Shown here one piece after another: positions 25,323-33,333 of a DNA stretch of 64,000 nt. Every line of letters begins with the position of its first letter. Within the stretch, counting starts at the first letter, position 1. The DNA is taken from positions 55,490 to 119,489 of the forward strand of contig JAIOYR010000002.1 in the NCBI GenBank assembly GCA_021740995.1. Direction: 5' to 3'. The position numbers were made by a program, and so were the translations under genes. The stretch is from Taibaiella sp. (GTDB lineage: Bacteria; Bacteroidota; Bacteroidia; Chitinophagales; Chitinophagaceae). The notes under the pieces are model-generated. The model made no database searches. It worked only from the letters and a program-made list of their open reading frames with translations, and was not told where the DNA came from.

Positions 25323-25703
25323 ATGGAAGGTAAAACTTATAAAAACTTTACTGACCTGGAAGTATGGCAAAAAGCAAGACAATTAAAAAATGAAATCCAT
25401 GAAATTGTTGCTGCATTTCCACCCCATGAAAAGTATCGCCTTGAAGATCAATTGATTCGGTCATCCCGATCAATAGGTAGTAATATAGCAGAAGGATATG
25501 GCAGATTTACATACAAAGATCAGATTCACTACTGTGTACAAGCAAGAGGCTCTTTATTCGAATCTATAAATCATATTATCGATGCAAAAGATTGCAATTA
25601 CATTTCAGAGGACACATTTATCAGAATCAGCCATAGACTGTCAGAATTAGAAAAATTATTGAACGGATACATAGCCTGGCTTAGAAAAATGATCAAGACT
25701 TAA
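25323..25703 (+). CDS. Four-helix bundle protein (23S rRNA intervening-sequence protein family)
   Basis: A 126-residue helical protein: FTDLEVWQKARQLKNEI at the start, EKYRLEDQLIRSSRSIGSNI then AEGYGRFTYKDQIHYCVQAR, the exact motif order of the S23/IVP four-helix bundle family. These are abundant, scattered genes in Bacteroidota with unknown function. An in-frame TTG at 25296 exists but ATG 25323 gives the family N-terminus. It sits between scoA and scoB, where no gene is expected, with low-complexity flanks on both sides, suggesting insertion. Confidence 0.9.
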   Translation: MEGKTYKNFTDLEVWQKARQLKNEIHEIVAAFPPHEKYRLEDQLIRSSRSIGSNIAEGYGRFTYKDQIHYCVQARGSLFESINHIIDAKDCNYISEDTFIRISHRLSELEKLLNGYIAWLRKMIKT

Positions 25704-25739
25704 GCCTTTTTAACTTTTTACCACTTTAACTTTTTAACA
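25704..25739. repeat. Right low-complexity flank of the inserted four-helix-bundle gene
   Basis: TTTTTAACTTTTTACC and CTTTAACTTTTTAAC words run up to the scoB start codon; they are the complement of the G/A words on the left flank. Confidence 0.5.
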
Positions 25740-26393
25740 ATGTTAAATAAAGAACAAATAGCACAAAGGATTGCAAAAGAACTCAAGGATGGTTTTTATG
25801 TAAATCTTGGAATAGGCATACCCACGCTGGTAGCCAACTATATACCGGAAGGCGTGAACGTAATATTGCAAAGCGAAAACGGCCTGCTCGGAATGGGACC
25901 ATTCCCGCTGGAAGGGGAAGAAGATGCAGACCTGATAAATGCCGGTAAGCAAACTATAACCACAGTTCCCGGTTCTGCTTTTTTTGATAGTGCAATGAGC
26001 TTTGGCATGATACGTGCCGGCAAGGTAGACCTCACTGTACTGGGCGCAATGGAAGTCTCTGAAACCGGAGACATAGCCAACTGGAAAATACCCAACAAGA
26101 TGGTAAAAGGAATGGGCGGTGCTATGGACCTTGTGGCAGCTGCCAAAAACATAATTGTAGCCATGCAGCACACTAACCCCAAGGGCGAGAGCAAGCTGTT
26201 GCCAAAATGCTCGTTACCCTTAACCGGCGTAGGCTGTGTGAAAAAAATAGTATCAGATCTGGGTGTATTTGATGTTACTCCTGAAGGTTTTGTATGTATA
26301 GAATACGCTCCGGGTGTAACCATAGAAGAGATAAAAGCAAAAACCGCTGGTAAACTAACAATAGCGGCAGATGTAAAAGAAATGGTGGGGTAA
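25740..26393 (+). CDS. scoB: 3-oxoacid CoA-transferase subunit B
   Basis: A 217-residue subunit carrying the catalytic Glu in LQSENGLLGMGP near residue 50, which forms the glutamyl-CoA intermediate. Other family segments: YVNLGIGIPTLVANY and GGAMDLVAAAKNIIV. It starts directly after the low-complexity flank of the inserted gene; whether it still shares the scoA transcript cannot be seen. The next 250 bp hold no gene. Confidence 0.96.
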   Translation: MLNKEQIAQRIAKELKDGFYVNLGIGIPTLVANYIPEGVNVILQSENGLLGMGPFPLEGEEDADLINAGKQTITTVPGSAFFDSAMSFGMIRAGKVDLTVLGAMEVSETGDIANWKIPNKMVKGMGGAMDLVAAAKNIIVAMQHTNPKGESKLLPKCSLPLTGVGCVKKIVSDLGVFDVTPEGFVCIEYAPGVTIEEIKAKTAGKLTIAADVKEMVG

Positions 26394-26647
26394 TAAATAC
26401 CATGAATGTTGGAGGCCTCTTTTGAACTTTCTCAATAAAAATTTGTCTACTATTTTACCGTTCAGAGTTGGCTAGATGTTTCCTTCATTTTGCTTGAAAT
26501 CCATTAAGTGGGCACCATTGAGCGAATAATAATACCTTATCGCGAGGTAAAAATTTTATTTTCAAAAATTGAATTCTTTTGGAACCGACATTACGGTGCA
26601 TTAACGCCCGATACAATCATGCAAACCAGTTGCGGGACTGCTATTTG

Positions 26648-28132
26648 TCAAACATGTACACATTGTTTAATTACACTAACAAGTTCGTGCATCTCCTGAA
26701 TGTTCATCGAGGCAAATCCTATTCTCACTGAATTATAGTTCGTTGTGTTGGTATTATACATACTCCCGTCGCTGATGAATATCCCCAGTTTGGCCGCCTT
26801 TTTTGCAATAGCAGTAAGCGGGTAACCGGCTGCGAATGTAACCCAGACAGCCATGCCACCGGTTGGCTTTATGAAACTCACCATGCCGTTGAGTTCAGTT
26901 TCTAATAGAGTACAAAAGTAGTCGCACCGTTCCTGGTAGATTTTAACCGTTTTATTAAGGTGACGCTGCATATCGCCGTTTCTGTAAAGCCCGGCCAAAG
27001 CCTCTTCCATCAACACATCCCCACGAACGTCAATCATTTCCCTAATGCCGGATGCCTGATCAATAAACGCCTTTACAGCTAGTATATAGCCAATCCGTAC
27101 CGAAGAAGCAAACGACTTTGTGACGGAACCGGTGTAAACAACATAGCCTTTGTGGTCGGCACTGGCCAATGGGAGGATCGGCGCTGTACTATAATGGAAG
27201 TCATAGTCGTAATCGTCTTCAATTACAGGCAGGTTATATGCTCTTATAATTTCCAATAGTCTCATCCTTCGTTCTGCACTTAGCGTCATGGTGGTAGGGT
27301 GATGGTGGTGCGGGATAATATAGAGCATATCAGGTCGTTTCTTCTTGCATATGCGCTCAATAGCATCTACATCAATGCCATGTTCATCTACTTTAACCTT
27401 TATTAATTTGGCGCCAAAATGCTCGAAAATATTATTGGCCATGAAGTAGCCCGGATCACCTACAACAACCGTGGATCCTGGTTTTAAGATCATTCTGGCA
27501 GCTATGAAAATGGCCATTTGTGCACCCCGCGTAATCAATATGTTTTCGGCGGCAATATTGATGCCTCTTGTCTTACTAATATAGGTGGCAATTTCTGTTC
27601 GCAAATTATATGCTCCGCTGGCCCCCCCCAGCATAAACGCATGTTGGGCATAGGATTTCCGCAGGAGCGCGCGATACTGTTTGAGTAGGTTTTCTATAGG
27701 CGCGAGTCTTGCATCGGGGAATCCATCATTCATAACAAGTTGAAAGTGCTGGGCTGCACCCCCGGCTGTAAATGGCTGTTTTACTTTTAGAAAAAAATTG
27801 GTCGTCTTTTGCTGATAAGAATTTACAACTTCGACCTCTTTAAAGCTCTTGGGCTTGAATTCAGGAAGTTTGGTTGATACTGTAATGGACTTGCGGGGAA
27901 TTGTTTCAATCCAACCCTGTGTAATCAGCTCTTCATACGCCGCCACTATTGTCTTACGGTGTAGTCCTAGCCGCTCCGCCATTTGCCGGCTGGAAGGAAT
28001 TTTTGAACCGGGCTTCAGCAATCCCCCTTTTATAACAGTTATAATGCTATTGGCAATTTGCCGGTAGACGGGTAATGCAACACTTTTATCAATAGTAATG
28101 TGCGTTTCAAAGGCAAAATTCTGGTCTATCAT
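26648..28132 (-). CDS. MocR/PdxR-type GntR regulator with aminotransferase domain
   Basis: A 494-residue regulator. Residues about 14-85 are a GntR winged helix (LPVYRQIANSIITVIKGGLL, SSRQMAERLGLHRKTIVAAY). The rest is a fold-type I PLP domain with VVGDPGYFMANNIF, IEDDYDYDFHY and the Schiff-base Lys in GSVTKSFASSVRIGY. MocR proteins sense PLP or amine ligands and usually control the divergent gene. A 28-bp perfect palindrome starts 9 bp upstream of its start codon. The coding strand has a G8 run (27622-27629), a possible slippage site. Confidence 0.93.
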   Translation of the reverse strand: MIDQNFAFETHITIDKSVALPVYRQIANSIITVIKGGLLKPGSKIPSSRQMAERLGLHRKTIVAAYEELITQGWIETIPRKSITVSTKLPEFKPKSFKEVEVVNSYQQKTTNFFLKVKQPFTAGGAAQHFQLVMNDGFPDARLAPIENLLKQYRALLRKSYAQHAFMLGGASGAYNLRTEIATYISKTRGINIAAENILITRGAQMAIFIAARMILKPGSTVVVGDPGYFMANNIFEHFGAKLIKVKVDEHGIDVDAIERICKKKRPDMLYIIPHHHHPTTMTLSAERRMRLLEIIRAYNLPVIEDDYDYDFHYSTAPILPLASADHKGYVVYTGSVTKSFASSVRIGYILAVKAFIDQASGIREMIDVRGDVLMEEALAGLYRNGDMQRHLNKTVKIYQERCDYFCTLLETELNGMVSFIKPTGGMAVWVTFAAGYPLTAIAKKAAKLGIFISDGSMYNTNTTNYNSVRIGFASMNIQEMHELVSVIKQCVHV

Positions 28133-28140
28133 CTTTTACG

Positions 28141-28168
28141 CTTTTGGACTACTAAGGTAGTCCAAAAG
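28141..28168. promoter_or_regulatory. 28-bp perfect palindrome, likely MocR operator
   Basis: CTTTTGGACTAC (28141-28152) and GTAGTCCAAAAG (28157-28168) are exact reverse complements around TAAG. It lies in the divergent region, 9 bp from the MocR start codon and 46 bp from the opposite gene. Placement and symmetry fit binding of a dimeric GntR/MocR regulator with autoregulation. Confidence 0.7.
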
Positions 28169-28214
28169 GTATTTAGCTTTACAGATAAATTAAACAAGTC
28201 TCACAGTTACTAAC

Positions 28215-28493
28215 ATGGCAGAGCATCCATCTATCAAATTTGATAATAGAAGCAAGGAGTTCTACACCGTTCTTAAACGGCTTGTTGATGGCTATTTCAG
28301 AGATAATAGTTTGAATAATAAGGGCAATGCAAATAGGCTCCCCAAAACCATTTGTCATGTGCATTACCCCAAGCTCTCAAAGATAGTAGCAACAACTGCT
28401 GCCGAGTTTAATCTTCCTTATAATAGCAAGAAAACGTTTGTCAGTGCCATCTATTCACATATCAAAACGCTTTACCGGTTGGGTAGGGCTTAA
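28215..28493 (+). pseudogene. Internally deleted fatty-acid desaturase (N- and C-terminal ends joined in frame)
   Basis: An intact 92-codon frame. Its first about 45 residues (IKFDNRSKEFYTVLKRLVDG, YFRDNSLNNKGNA) resemble the N-terminus of COG3239-type fatty-acid desaturases, and the rest (ICHVHYPKLSKIVATTAAEF, then FVSAIYSHIKTLYRLG) resembles their C-terminus after the last histidine box. The whole membrane and di-iron core (about 250-270 residues, all His boxes of the HxxHH type) is absent, so it cannot be an active desaturase. The similarity is from memory of the family. It may be a relic or a retained small protein. Confidence 0.6.
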
Positions 28494-28511
28494 TGATTTT
28501 TACAAATACAA

Positions 28512-30011
28512 ATGATATCTCTTACGGGCAATTTTACAACATCAGTGAATGAGTTTTCAGATTTACTAAAAAGACTTTTTCATAAGACAAATAATATAGA
28601 TCAGTTTAGTGCAAACAGAGGTTTGCCAGAGGGTATGCTCAATGAGATATTGAGTCACAAACCGTTAGGTGTTGCTATACCTGAGGCTTACGGAGGGCGG
28701 GGCAATAGTGCCAGAGAAGTGTTGGCTTTGCTCACTGCCACTTCTTATGAATCATTACCACTGGCACTTACATTTGGTATTAATATAGGGCTATTTATAG
28801 GCCCTATTGCCAAGTATGCAGATGATACCGCAAAAGGGGATATTTTTGGCAGATTTCTTGACGATAGAAATATGGGGGGCATGATGATTACTGAACCCAA
28901 TCATGGAAGTGATGCCTTGAATATGCAAACCAGTTATAGGGAAACCGAAGCCGGATATAAAATTGATGGGACTAAGCACTGGCAAGGACTTACTGGTCTG
29001 GCGAGGTATTGGCTAATAGCGGCCAGAAAGCAACAAGCAAATGGTTCGGCCGGCCGAGACGTCGATTTCTTTATCTGTGATTCATCAAAGGAAAATCAAC
29101 AGATAGTAGTAGAAGAATACTTTGACACATTGGGCCTCTATATGATTCCTTACGGTAGAAATAAGGTTGATGTAACGCTGCCAATAAATTACAAACTAAA
29201 CCCGCAAACTACCGGAATAAATATGATGCTTGATATCCTGCATCGCAGCAGGATGCAGTTTCCGGGAATGGCTATGGGTTTTATTAAGCGAATGTTAGAT
29301 GAGGCAACAACACATTGCAGAGACCGGGTATTAGGCAAGGGTAATTTATTATCAAAGGATGCCATTGCTTTTATGATAGCAAGGATGCAATCAGCTTATA
29401 CTATCTGTTCTGCAATGTGCGTACGTTCATGCCATATTAGTGGTTTGGATGTAAATTTATCCTCAGAAGGGCTTGAAGCTAATAGTATTAAAGCTTTGGT
29501 GACAGATCTTATGCAAGACTCAGCACAGACGCTGGTTCAGGTATCCGGTGCAAAGGGTTATCAGCTCTCCCATATTGGTGGGCGTGGAATCGTAGATAGT
29601 AGACCTTTTCAGATATTTGAAGGGCCTAATGAAATGCTTTACACCCAGGTCGCCGAGGCAATTACCAGATTAATGAAAAAGCAACAGCAGTCAAACCTGT
29701 TTACTTTTCTTGAAAGTTTCACTTTGACGGCTAAATCCTGCCAGTTTTTTAAGAGCGAACTATCGGTAAGTTTATCCAATATATTGCCGCAACGTAAAAT
29801 GTCGGATCTCGGTAAAATTCTAAGTAGGGTAATGTCACTGAGTTATGTAATCGATCTTGACGGCAAAGGATTTAGGTTGGACTTAATAGATAATTGCATT
29901 CAAATTGTTCGGCAGGAAGTAGCCGCTTTGATGGCTACTTTCCAAAATGAAAGTAATGTACAGGTTATAGCCGATTATGAATCCGGCAGCAGCTGGACCA
30001 ATTTTGCCTAA
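28512..30011 (+). CDS. Acyl-CoA dehydrogenase family protein
   Basis: A 499-residue flavoprotein. Seen: GVAIPEAYGGRGNSAREVLA (N-terminal helical domain), MMITEPNHGSDALNMQTSY (FAD/substrate loop), KIDGTKHWQGLTG, and the C-terminal IFEGPNEMLYTQVAEAI, where the Glu of the EG..E segment is near the usual catalytic base. It oxidises an acyl-CoA or acyl-ACP thioester to the enoyl form. It starts 18 bp after the deleted desaturase, so both probably share a promoter and possibly MocR control, hinting that the original pair changed fatty-acid unsaturation. Confidence 0.85.
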   Translation: MISLTGNFTTSVNEFSDLLKRLFHKTNNIDQFSANRGLPEGMLNEILSHKPLGVAIPEAYGGRGNSAREVLALLTATSYESLPLALTFGINIGLFIGPIAKYADDTAKGDIFGRFLDDRNMGGMMITEPNHGSDALNMQTSYRETEAGYKIDGTKHWQGLTGLARYWLIAARKQQANGSAGRDVDFFICDSSKENQQIVVEEYFDTLGLYMIPYGRNKVDVTLPINYKLNPQTTGINMMLDILHRSRMQFPGMAMGFIKRMLDEATTHCRDRVLGKGNLLSKDAIAFMIARMQSAYTICSAMCVRSCHISGLDVNLSSEGLEANSIKALVTDLMQDSAQTLVQVSGAKGYQLSHIGGRGIVDSRPFQIFEGPNEMLYTQVAEAITRLMKKQQQSNLFTFLESFTLTAKSCQFFKSELSVSLSNILPQRKMSDLGKILSRVMSLSYVIDLDGKGFRLDLIDNCIQIVRQEVAALMATFQNESNVQVIADYESGSSWTNFA

Positions 30012-30198
30012 GGCAAAGAAGACTTCAATCAAATAAGCTTACAATCTTTTTCATGAGCCCAAGGAAGATCCAGCCAGGAGTCTGTTCCGTCTCAACAGAT
30101 AATTACCGGTATTTGCGATCCCGGGGGCAGCGTGTGATTTTTTTGCGTACCTTTTGTCGTTCAATTGACAATAGTTTCTGGGTTACAATAAGCACATC

Positions 30199-30804
30199 AT
30201 GAACAACATACTTTTTACAGACACTCATTTACTTGCAGAGATAGAGCGCTATGCCCGAATAAAGTCTGTAAAAAGAGATACAGTAATAATGTCTCCGGGA
30301 GATGTGGTGGTTTTTGTACCTATAGTGCAATCCGGTGTGTTGCGTATAGTGCGGCAAAACGAAGAAGGTAAAGAGATATTTCTCTATCACCTCTACCCCG
30401 GGCAAACCTGTGCGATGGCTATCAATTGCTGTCAGGGTCACAAGAAAAGCAACATAAAAGCAATAGCTGAGGAAGACACAGAAATACTGCAGATACCGGC
30501 ACAACTTGTAGAAGAGTGGTTCAAATTTCCCGAATGGAAGGCCTATATCAACAGCACATACAGCCACCGGTTTTCAGAACTGCTCGAAGTTATAGACCTA
30601 ATAGCATTCAGCAATATGGACAAGCAGGTGCTGCATTATCTGCAGGAGCGTGCCCGTGCTGCAGGCACAAAGGCACTCTATATCACACACCAGAATATAG
30701 CCGATGAGCTGCATACACACAGAGAGGCAATAAGTCGCTTGTTGCGGGCTATGGAACAGAAGAACCTGCTCCGGCTGGGCAGAAATACTATAGAGCTTAT
30801 TTAG
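30199..30804 (+). CDS. Crp/Fnr family transcriptional regulator
   Basis: A 201-residue regulator: a cyclic-nucleotide-binding-fold domain (residues about 1-120, VQSGVLRIVRQNEEGKEIFL) and a C-terminal winged helix (ITHQNIADELHTHREAISRL). The usual cAMP phosphate-binding cassette with its Arg is not present; instead PGQTCAMAINCCQGHKKS carries three cysteines, so a redox or other signal is more likely than cAMP. It is followed by the sulfur-transfer genes on the same strand and by a GGGAACA palindrome 6 bp after its stop, which suggests it controls them. Confidence 0.9.
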   Translation: MNNILFTDTHLLAEIERYARIKSVKRDTVIMSPGDVVVFVPIVQSGVLRIVRQNEEGKEIFLYHLYPGQTCAMAINCCQGHKKSNIKAIAEEDTEILQIPAQLVEEWFKFPEWKAYINSTYSHRFSELLEVIDLIAFSNMDKQVLHYLQERARAAGTKALYITHQNIADELHTHREAISRLLRAMEQKNLLRLGRNTIELI

Positions 30805-30809
30805 TCTTT

Positions 30810-30825
30810 GGGAACATTTGTTCCC
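30810..30825. promoter_or_regulatory. Palindrome GGGAACA-TT-TGTTCCC, candidate Crp/Fnr operator
   Basis: Perfect 7-bp arms around TT, between the regulator stop and the DUF2892 gene. TTGTTCC half-sites recur at 30852-30858 and 31314-31320, upstream of the DUF2892 and DUF6132 genes, which favours an operator over a terminator; no T-run follows. Confidence 0.5.
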
Positions 30826-30877
30826 GACTAATATTAACAGCTTATCCATCTTTGTTCCTGATCTAAAACTAACGAGT

Positions 30878-31087
30878 ATGAAAAAGAACATGGGTACCTC
30901 GGACCGCATCGTGCGTGTAATTGTAGCATTAGTCCTTGCTGTATTGTTTTACAACGGCACTATAAGTGGCACTTTAGGAATTGCATTGGCTGTGTTTGCA
31001 GGCATATTGCTGTTTACCAGTCTTATTGGTTTTTGTCCGCTATATCTTCCATTCGGACTTAGTACCTGCAAAGCAAAAAAACAATAA
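30878..31087 (+). CDS. DUF2892 small membrane protein
   Basis: A 69-residue inner-membrane protein with two hydrophobic helices (RIVRVIVALVLAVLFY and GIALAVFAGILLFTSLIGF) separated by a short turn, ending CPLYLPFGLSTCKAKK: the YgaP-like DUF2892 family, often next to or fused with rhodanese. ATG 30878 gives the family start (MKKNMGTSDRIVR); the longer frame from 30818 overlaps the palindrome and is unlikely. Confidence 0.88.
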   Translation: MKKNMGTSDRIVRVIVALVLAVLFYNGTISGTLGIALAVFAGILLFTSLIGFCPLYLPFGLSTCKAKKQ

Positions 31088-31133
31088 TGGGGTTCAACTC
31101 ATCCCACATCAACCGCAGGTTTCTTTAGGTAGC

Positions 31134-31165
31134 TAAGGTGTTCTGGATACTTGCAGAACACCTTA
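31134..31165 (+). terminator. Hairpin after the DUF2892 gene
   Basis: An 11-bp stem (31134-31144 with 31155-31165, TAAGGTGTTCT/AGAACACCTTA) with a 10-nt loop and a short T-rich tail. It probably ends or attenuates the first transcript. The 200 bp after it hold no gene and include a degenerate CCTTCGTGTTCTTTGCGG word. Confidence 0.55.
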
Positions 31166-31376
31166 ACTTGTTTTCACAATCTAACCTTCGTGTTCTTTGC
31201 GGAGAACTCTATACATTCTCCTGTCTGTGGGTTTATTTGCATGATAGTTCCTTCAGTTGCTGCATTTTCTATTTAACAAATCTTTCTCAAAAATCAGTTC
31301 CGTTATCCTACAATTGTTCCATATCCACCCCGCCAGGCTTACGACCTTTGTGTAACAATCTCAAAAAGGAATAAAA

Positions 31377-31586
31377 ATGCGAACAATGATTTCGAAATAT
31401 AAAATGGAAGCCCTCGGTATAGCGGCGGGGGCAATAGCAGGCTGGAGTTATTGGTACTTCGTAGGATGCGCATCGGGTAGTTGCCCCATTACGTCCAGTC
31501 CGGTTATAAGCACAGTGTATGGAGCCATCTTCGGAGCTCTGGCATTCAGCGCATTTAGGAAAGAAACAAAAAAAGAAGCTAAATAA
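31377..31586 (+). CDS. DUF6132-type small membrane protein
   Basis: A 69-residue protein with two hydrophobic segments (LGIAAGAIAGWSYWYFVGC and VISTVYGAIFGALAFSAF) joined by a Cys-containing loop (GCASGSCPITSSP) and a Lys-rich end. This is the small family commonly found with rhodanese and thioredoxin genes in Bacteroidota. It is the first gene of a six-gene run with gaps of 24 bp or less. The Cys pair in the loop could take part in sulfur or thiol transfer (inference). Confidence 0.8.
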   Translation: MRTMISKYKMEALGIAAGAIAGWSYWYFVGCASGSCPITSSPVISTVYGAIFGALAFSAFRKETKKEAK

Positions 31587-31594
31587 ACAAAAAC

Positions 31595-31873
31595 ATGAAT
31601 AATCTATCAACAGTACTAAAATCAGAGAAGACCGTAATTGTGGATGTGCGCACCCCTGCAGAGTTTATGGGCGGTCATGTAGCCGGCAGTATAAACGTGC
31701 CACTGAATGAAGTGCCGCAGCGGTTAAGCGAATTTAAAAAGATGGACAATATAGTTTTATGTTGTGCATCCGGTGGCAGAAGCGGTCAGGCAACAATGTA
31801 TCTGAAACAGCAAGGTATAGAATGCAGCAACGGCGGATCGTGGCTGGTAGTAAATAATCTTAAAAACAATTAA
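31595..31873 (+). CDS. Single-domain rhodanese-like sulfurtransferase (1)
   Basis: A 92-residue cytoplasmic rhodanese: VIVDVRTPAEFMGGHVAGSI then NVPLNEV, and the active-site loop LCCASGGRSGQA with the persulfide-carrying Cys. It follows the DUF6132 gene by 8 bp and precedes a second rhodanese by 4 bp. Confidence 0.92.
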   Translation: MNNLSTVLKSEKTVIVDVRTPAEFMGGHVAGSINVPLNEVPQRLSEFKKMDNIVLCCASGGRSGQATMYLKQQGIECSNGGSWLVVNNLKNN

Positions 31874-31877
31874 TCAA

Positions 31878-32192
31878 ATGATAAGTTTAATAAAAAAATT
31901 ATTGGGTATTGGACCCAAAGTCGACCTGAGTAATGTAATGGCTAACGGAGGCATAATTATTGATGTGCGTACCCCTGCCGAATATGCAGGTGGCGCCGTA
32001 AAGGGGTCACTAAATATACCGCTTGCAAACCTCAGCGGGCAGTTATCTAAAATCAAAAAAGACAAGCCAATTATTACCTGTTGCGCATCGGGTATGAGAA
32101 GCAGTAGTGCCCGTTCTTTGTTGCTGGCCAATGGTTACAAAGAAGTTTACAATGGAGGTAGTTGGTTTAACCTTAAAAAATTTGAAAAATGA
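31878..32192 (+). CDS. Single-domain rhodanese-like sulfurtransferase (2)
   Basis: A 104-residue rhodanese: IIDVRTPAEYAGGAVKGSLN and active-site loop CCASGMRSSSA. It is clearly related to the preceding gene (about the same domain layout and YNGGSW C-terminal word), so a tandem duplication is likely. It overlaps the next gene by 4 bp. Confidence 0.92.
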   Translation: MISLIKKLLGIGPKVDLSNVMANGGIIIDVRTPAEYAGGAVKGSLNIPLANLSGQLSKIKKDKPIITCCASGMRSSSARSLLLANGYKEVYNGGSWFNLKKFEK

Positions 32193-32443
32193 GTACATTT
32201 AAAGAGCGCCTGTTTACCAACTGGCATATGATAAGAATCATAAGAGGTGGAATAGGCCTTGCTATTTTGATAATGGCTTTTCAAAGTAAAGATTGGATGC
32301 TGGCCCTGTTCAGTTCTTTCTTCCTCTATCAGGCCATAACAGATACAGGCTGCTGCGGCACACAGGGCTGCGCTCCGGCTGCAAAACCTACTAAACCAGG
32401 GATAACTATCGATACACCTATTGAATACGAAGAAATAAAATAA
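32189..32443 (+). CDS. Small membrane protein with Cys-rich tail
   Basis: An 84-residue protein with a hydrophobic region in two parts ([30 protein letters not shown]), followed by [12 protein letters not shown] with three cysteines and an acidic end. It resembles DUF2892-like partners of rhodanese. Coupled to the second rhodanese by a 4-bp overlap; it probably anchors or exchanges thiols at the inner membrane (inference). Confidence 0.75.
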   Translation: MSTFKERLFTNWHMIRIIRGGIGLAILIMAFQSKDWMLALFSSFFLYQAITDTGCCGTQGCAPAAKPTKPGITIDTPIEYEEIK

Positions 32444-32450
32444 CAGAACA

Positions 32451-32753
32451 ATGCAAAACAAACCATTTTCAGAGCTTATAAATAACGAGAAACCCGTGCT
32501 GGTCGACTTCTCTGCAGAGTGGTGTGGCCCCTGCAAAATGATGGCCCCCATACTTAAACAATTAAAAGAATCGATCGGCGATGCCGCTACGATTCTTAAA
32601 ATTGATGTGGACAAGAACCCGACATTGGCCAATGCGTACAATATATCCGGCGTGCCCACACTTATCCTTTTCAAACAAGGAGAGGTGCTGTGGCGGCAAT
32701 CGGGTGTGCTACAGGCAAACCATCTCAAGAAAATAGTTGAACAATATAGCTAA
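32451..32753 (+). CDS. trxA: Thioredoxin
   Basis: A 100-residue thioredoxin with the canonical active site [10 protein letters not shown] at about residue 25, cis-Pro in [10 protein letters not shown] and full-length fold; cytoplasmic, no signal peptide. It is in the rhodanese operon (8-bp gap upstream), so it likely reduces persulfide or disulfide intermediates of the sulfurtransferases. Confidence 0.95.
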   Translation: MQNKPFSELINNEKPVLVDFSAEWCGPCKMMAPILKQLKESIGDAATILKIDVDKNPTLANAYNISGVPTLILFKQGEVLWRQSGVLQANHLKKIVEQYS

Positions 32754-32777
32754 GCAGTAAAAACAAGACAATTTATT

Positions 32778-33200
32778 ATGAAACAAATCATCTCAGTCAT
32801 GCTCTTTTCGCTTGGCGTCAATATTGCATCGTGCCAAAGCACCGGAAACAACAAACAGCAATCGCAGAATACAGCGGCTACCATAAACAACACCATTTCT
32901 ACCGATGAGTTTGCTGCTAAAATTGCAGCTAATCCTGGTGCCCAGTTGGTAGATGTCCGCACTCCGGCGGAGTTTGCCGAAGGACATCTGAAAGGGGCGG
33001 TGAATATTGATATTTATTCATCAGACTTTGCAGACAGAATTGGCAAACTCGACAAATCTAAAACCGTGATGGTGTATTGCCGCTCCGGAGGGCGAAGCTC
33101 CTCAGCTGCCGGCAAAATGGAAGGTATTGGTTTCCGCGAAATTTACAATATGGATGGCGGCATCAGCAAATGGACAGGTAGTGGCAAACCAGTAGAATAA
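32778..33200 (+). CDS. Exported rhodanese-like lipoprotein
   Basis: A 140-residue protein with an N-terminal leader ending in the lipobox-like NIASC (Cys19), so it is probably a periplasmic lipoprotein. The rhodanese domain (VDVRTPAEFAEGHLKGAVNI, active-site YCRSGGRSSSA) is intact and ends with YNMDGGISKW. It is the last gene of the operon; together the three rhodaneses cover cytoplasm and envelope. Confidence 0.9.
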   Translation: MKQIISVMLFSLGVNIASCQSTGNNKQQSQNTAATINNTISTDEFAAKIAANPGAQLVDVRTPAEFAEGHLKGAVNIDIYSSDFADRIGKLDKSKTVMVYCRSGGRSSSAAGKMEGIGFREIYNMDGGISKWTGSGKPVE

Positions 33201-33333
33201 GGCGTTAGTATTATGGGTCAGTAAAGAATAACCAGATGTAGCAAAAAAATTGTTGCCCGCTTTCACGTATATTTTGAATAATTTTGATAAAAATCCGTTA
33301 TGATAATATCGGGTTGAATTTCATTATAGAGAT

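Noticed and set aside
26508..26699. A 63-codon frame between scoB and the MocR gene
   Set aside because: No family resemblance, overlaps the MocR 3' end, and composition is like a spacer.
30199..30804. The Crp/Fnr regulator as a cAMP receptor for the cyclase array
   Set aside because: The phosphate-binding cassette Arg is missing and the gene is 15 kb away, next to sulfur genes; no evidence links it to the array.
31138..31374. A 78-codon frame before the DUF6132 gene
   Set aside because: Begins inside a terminator-like hairpin and encodes a Ser/Cys/Phe-rich low-complexity product.
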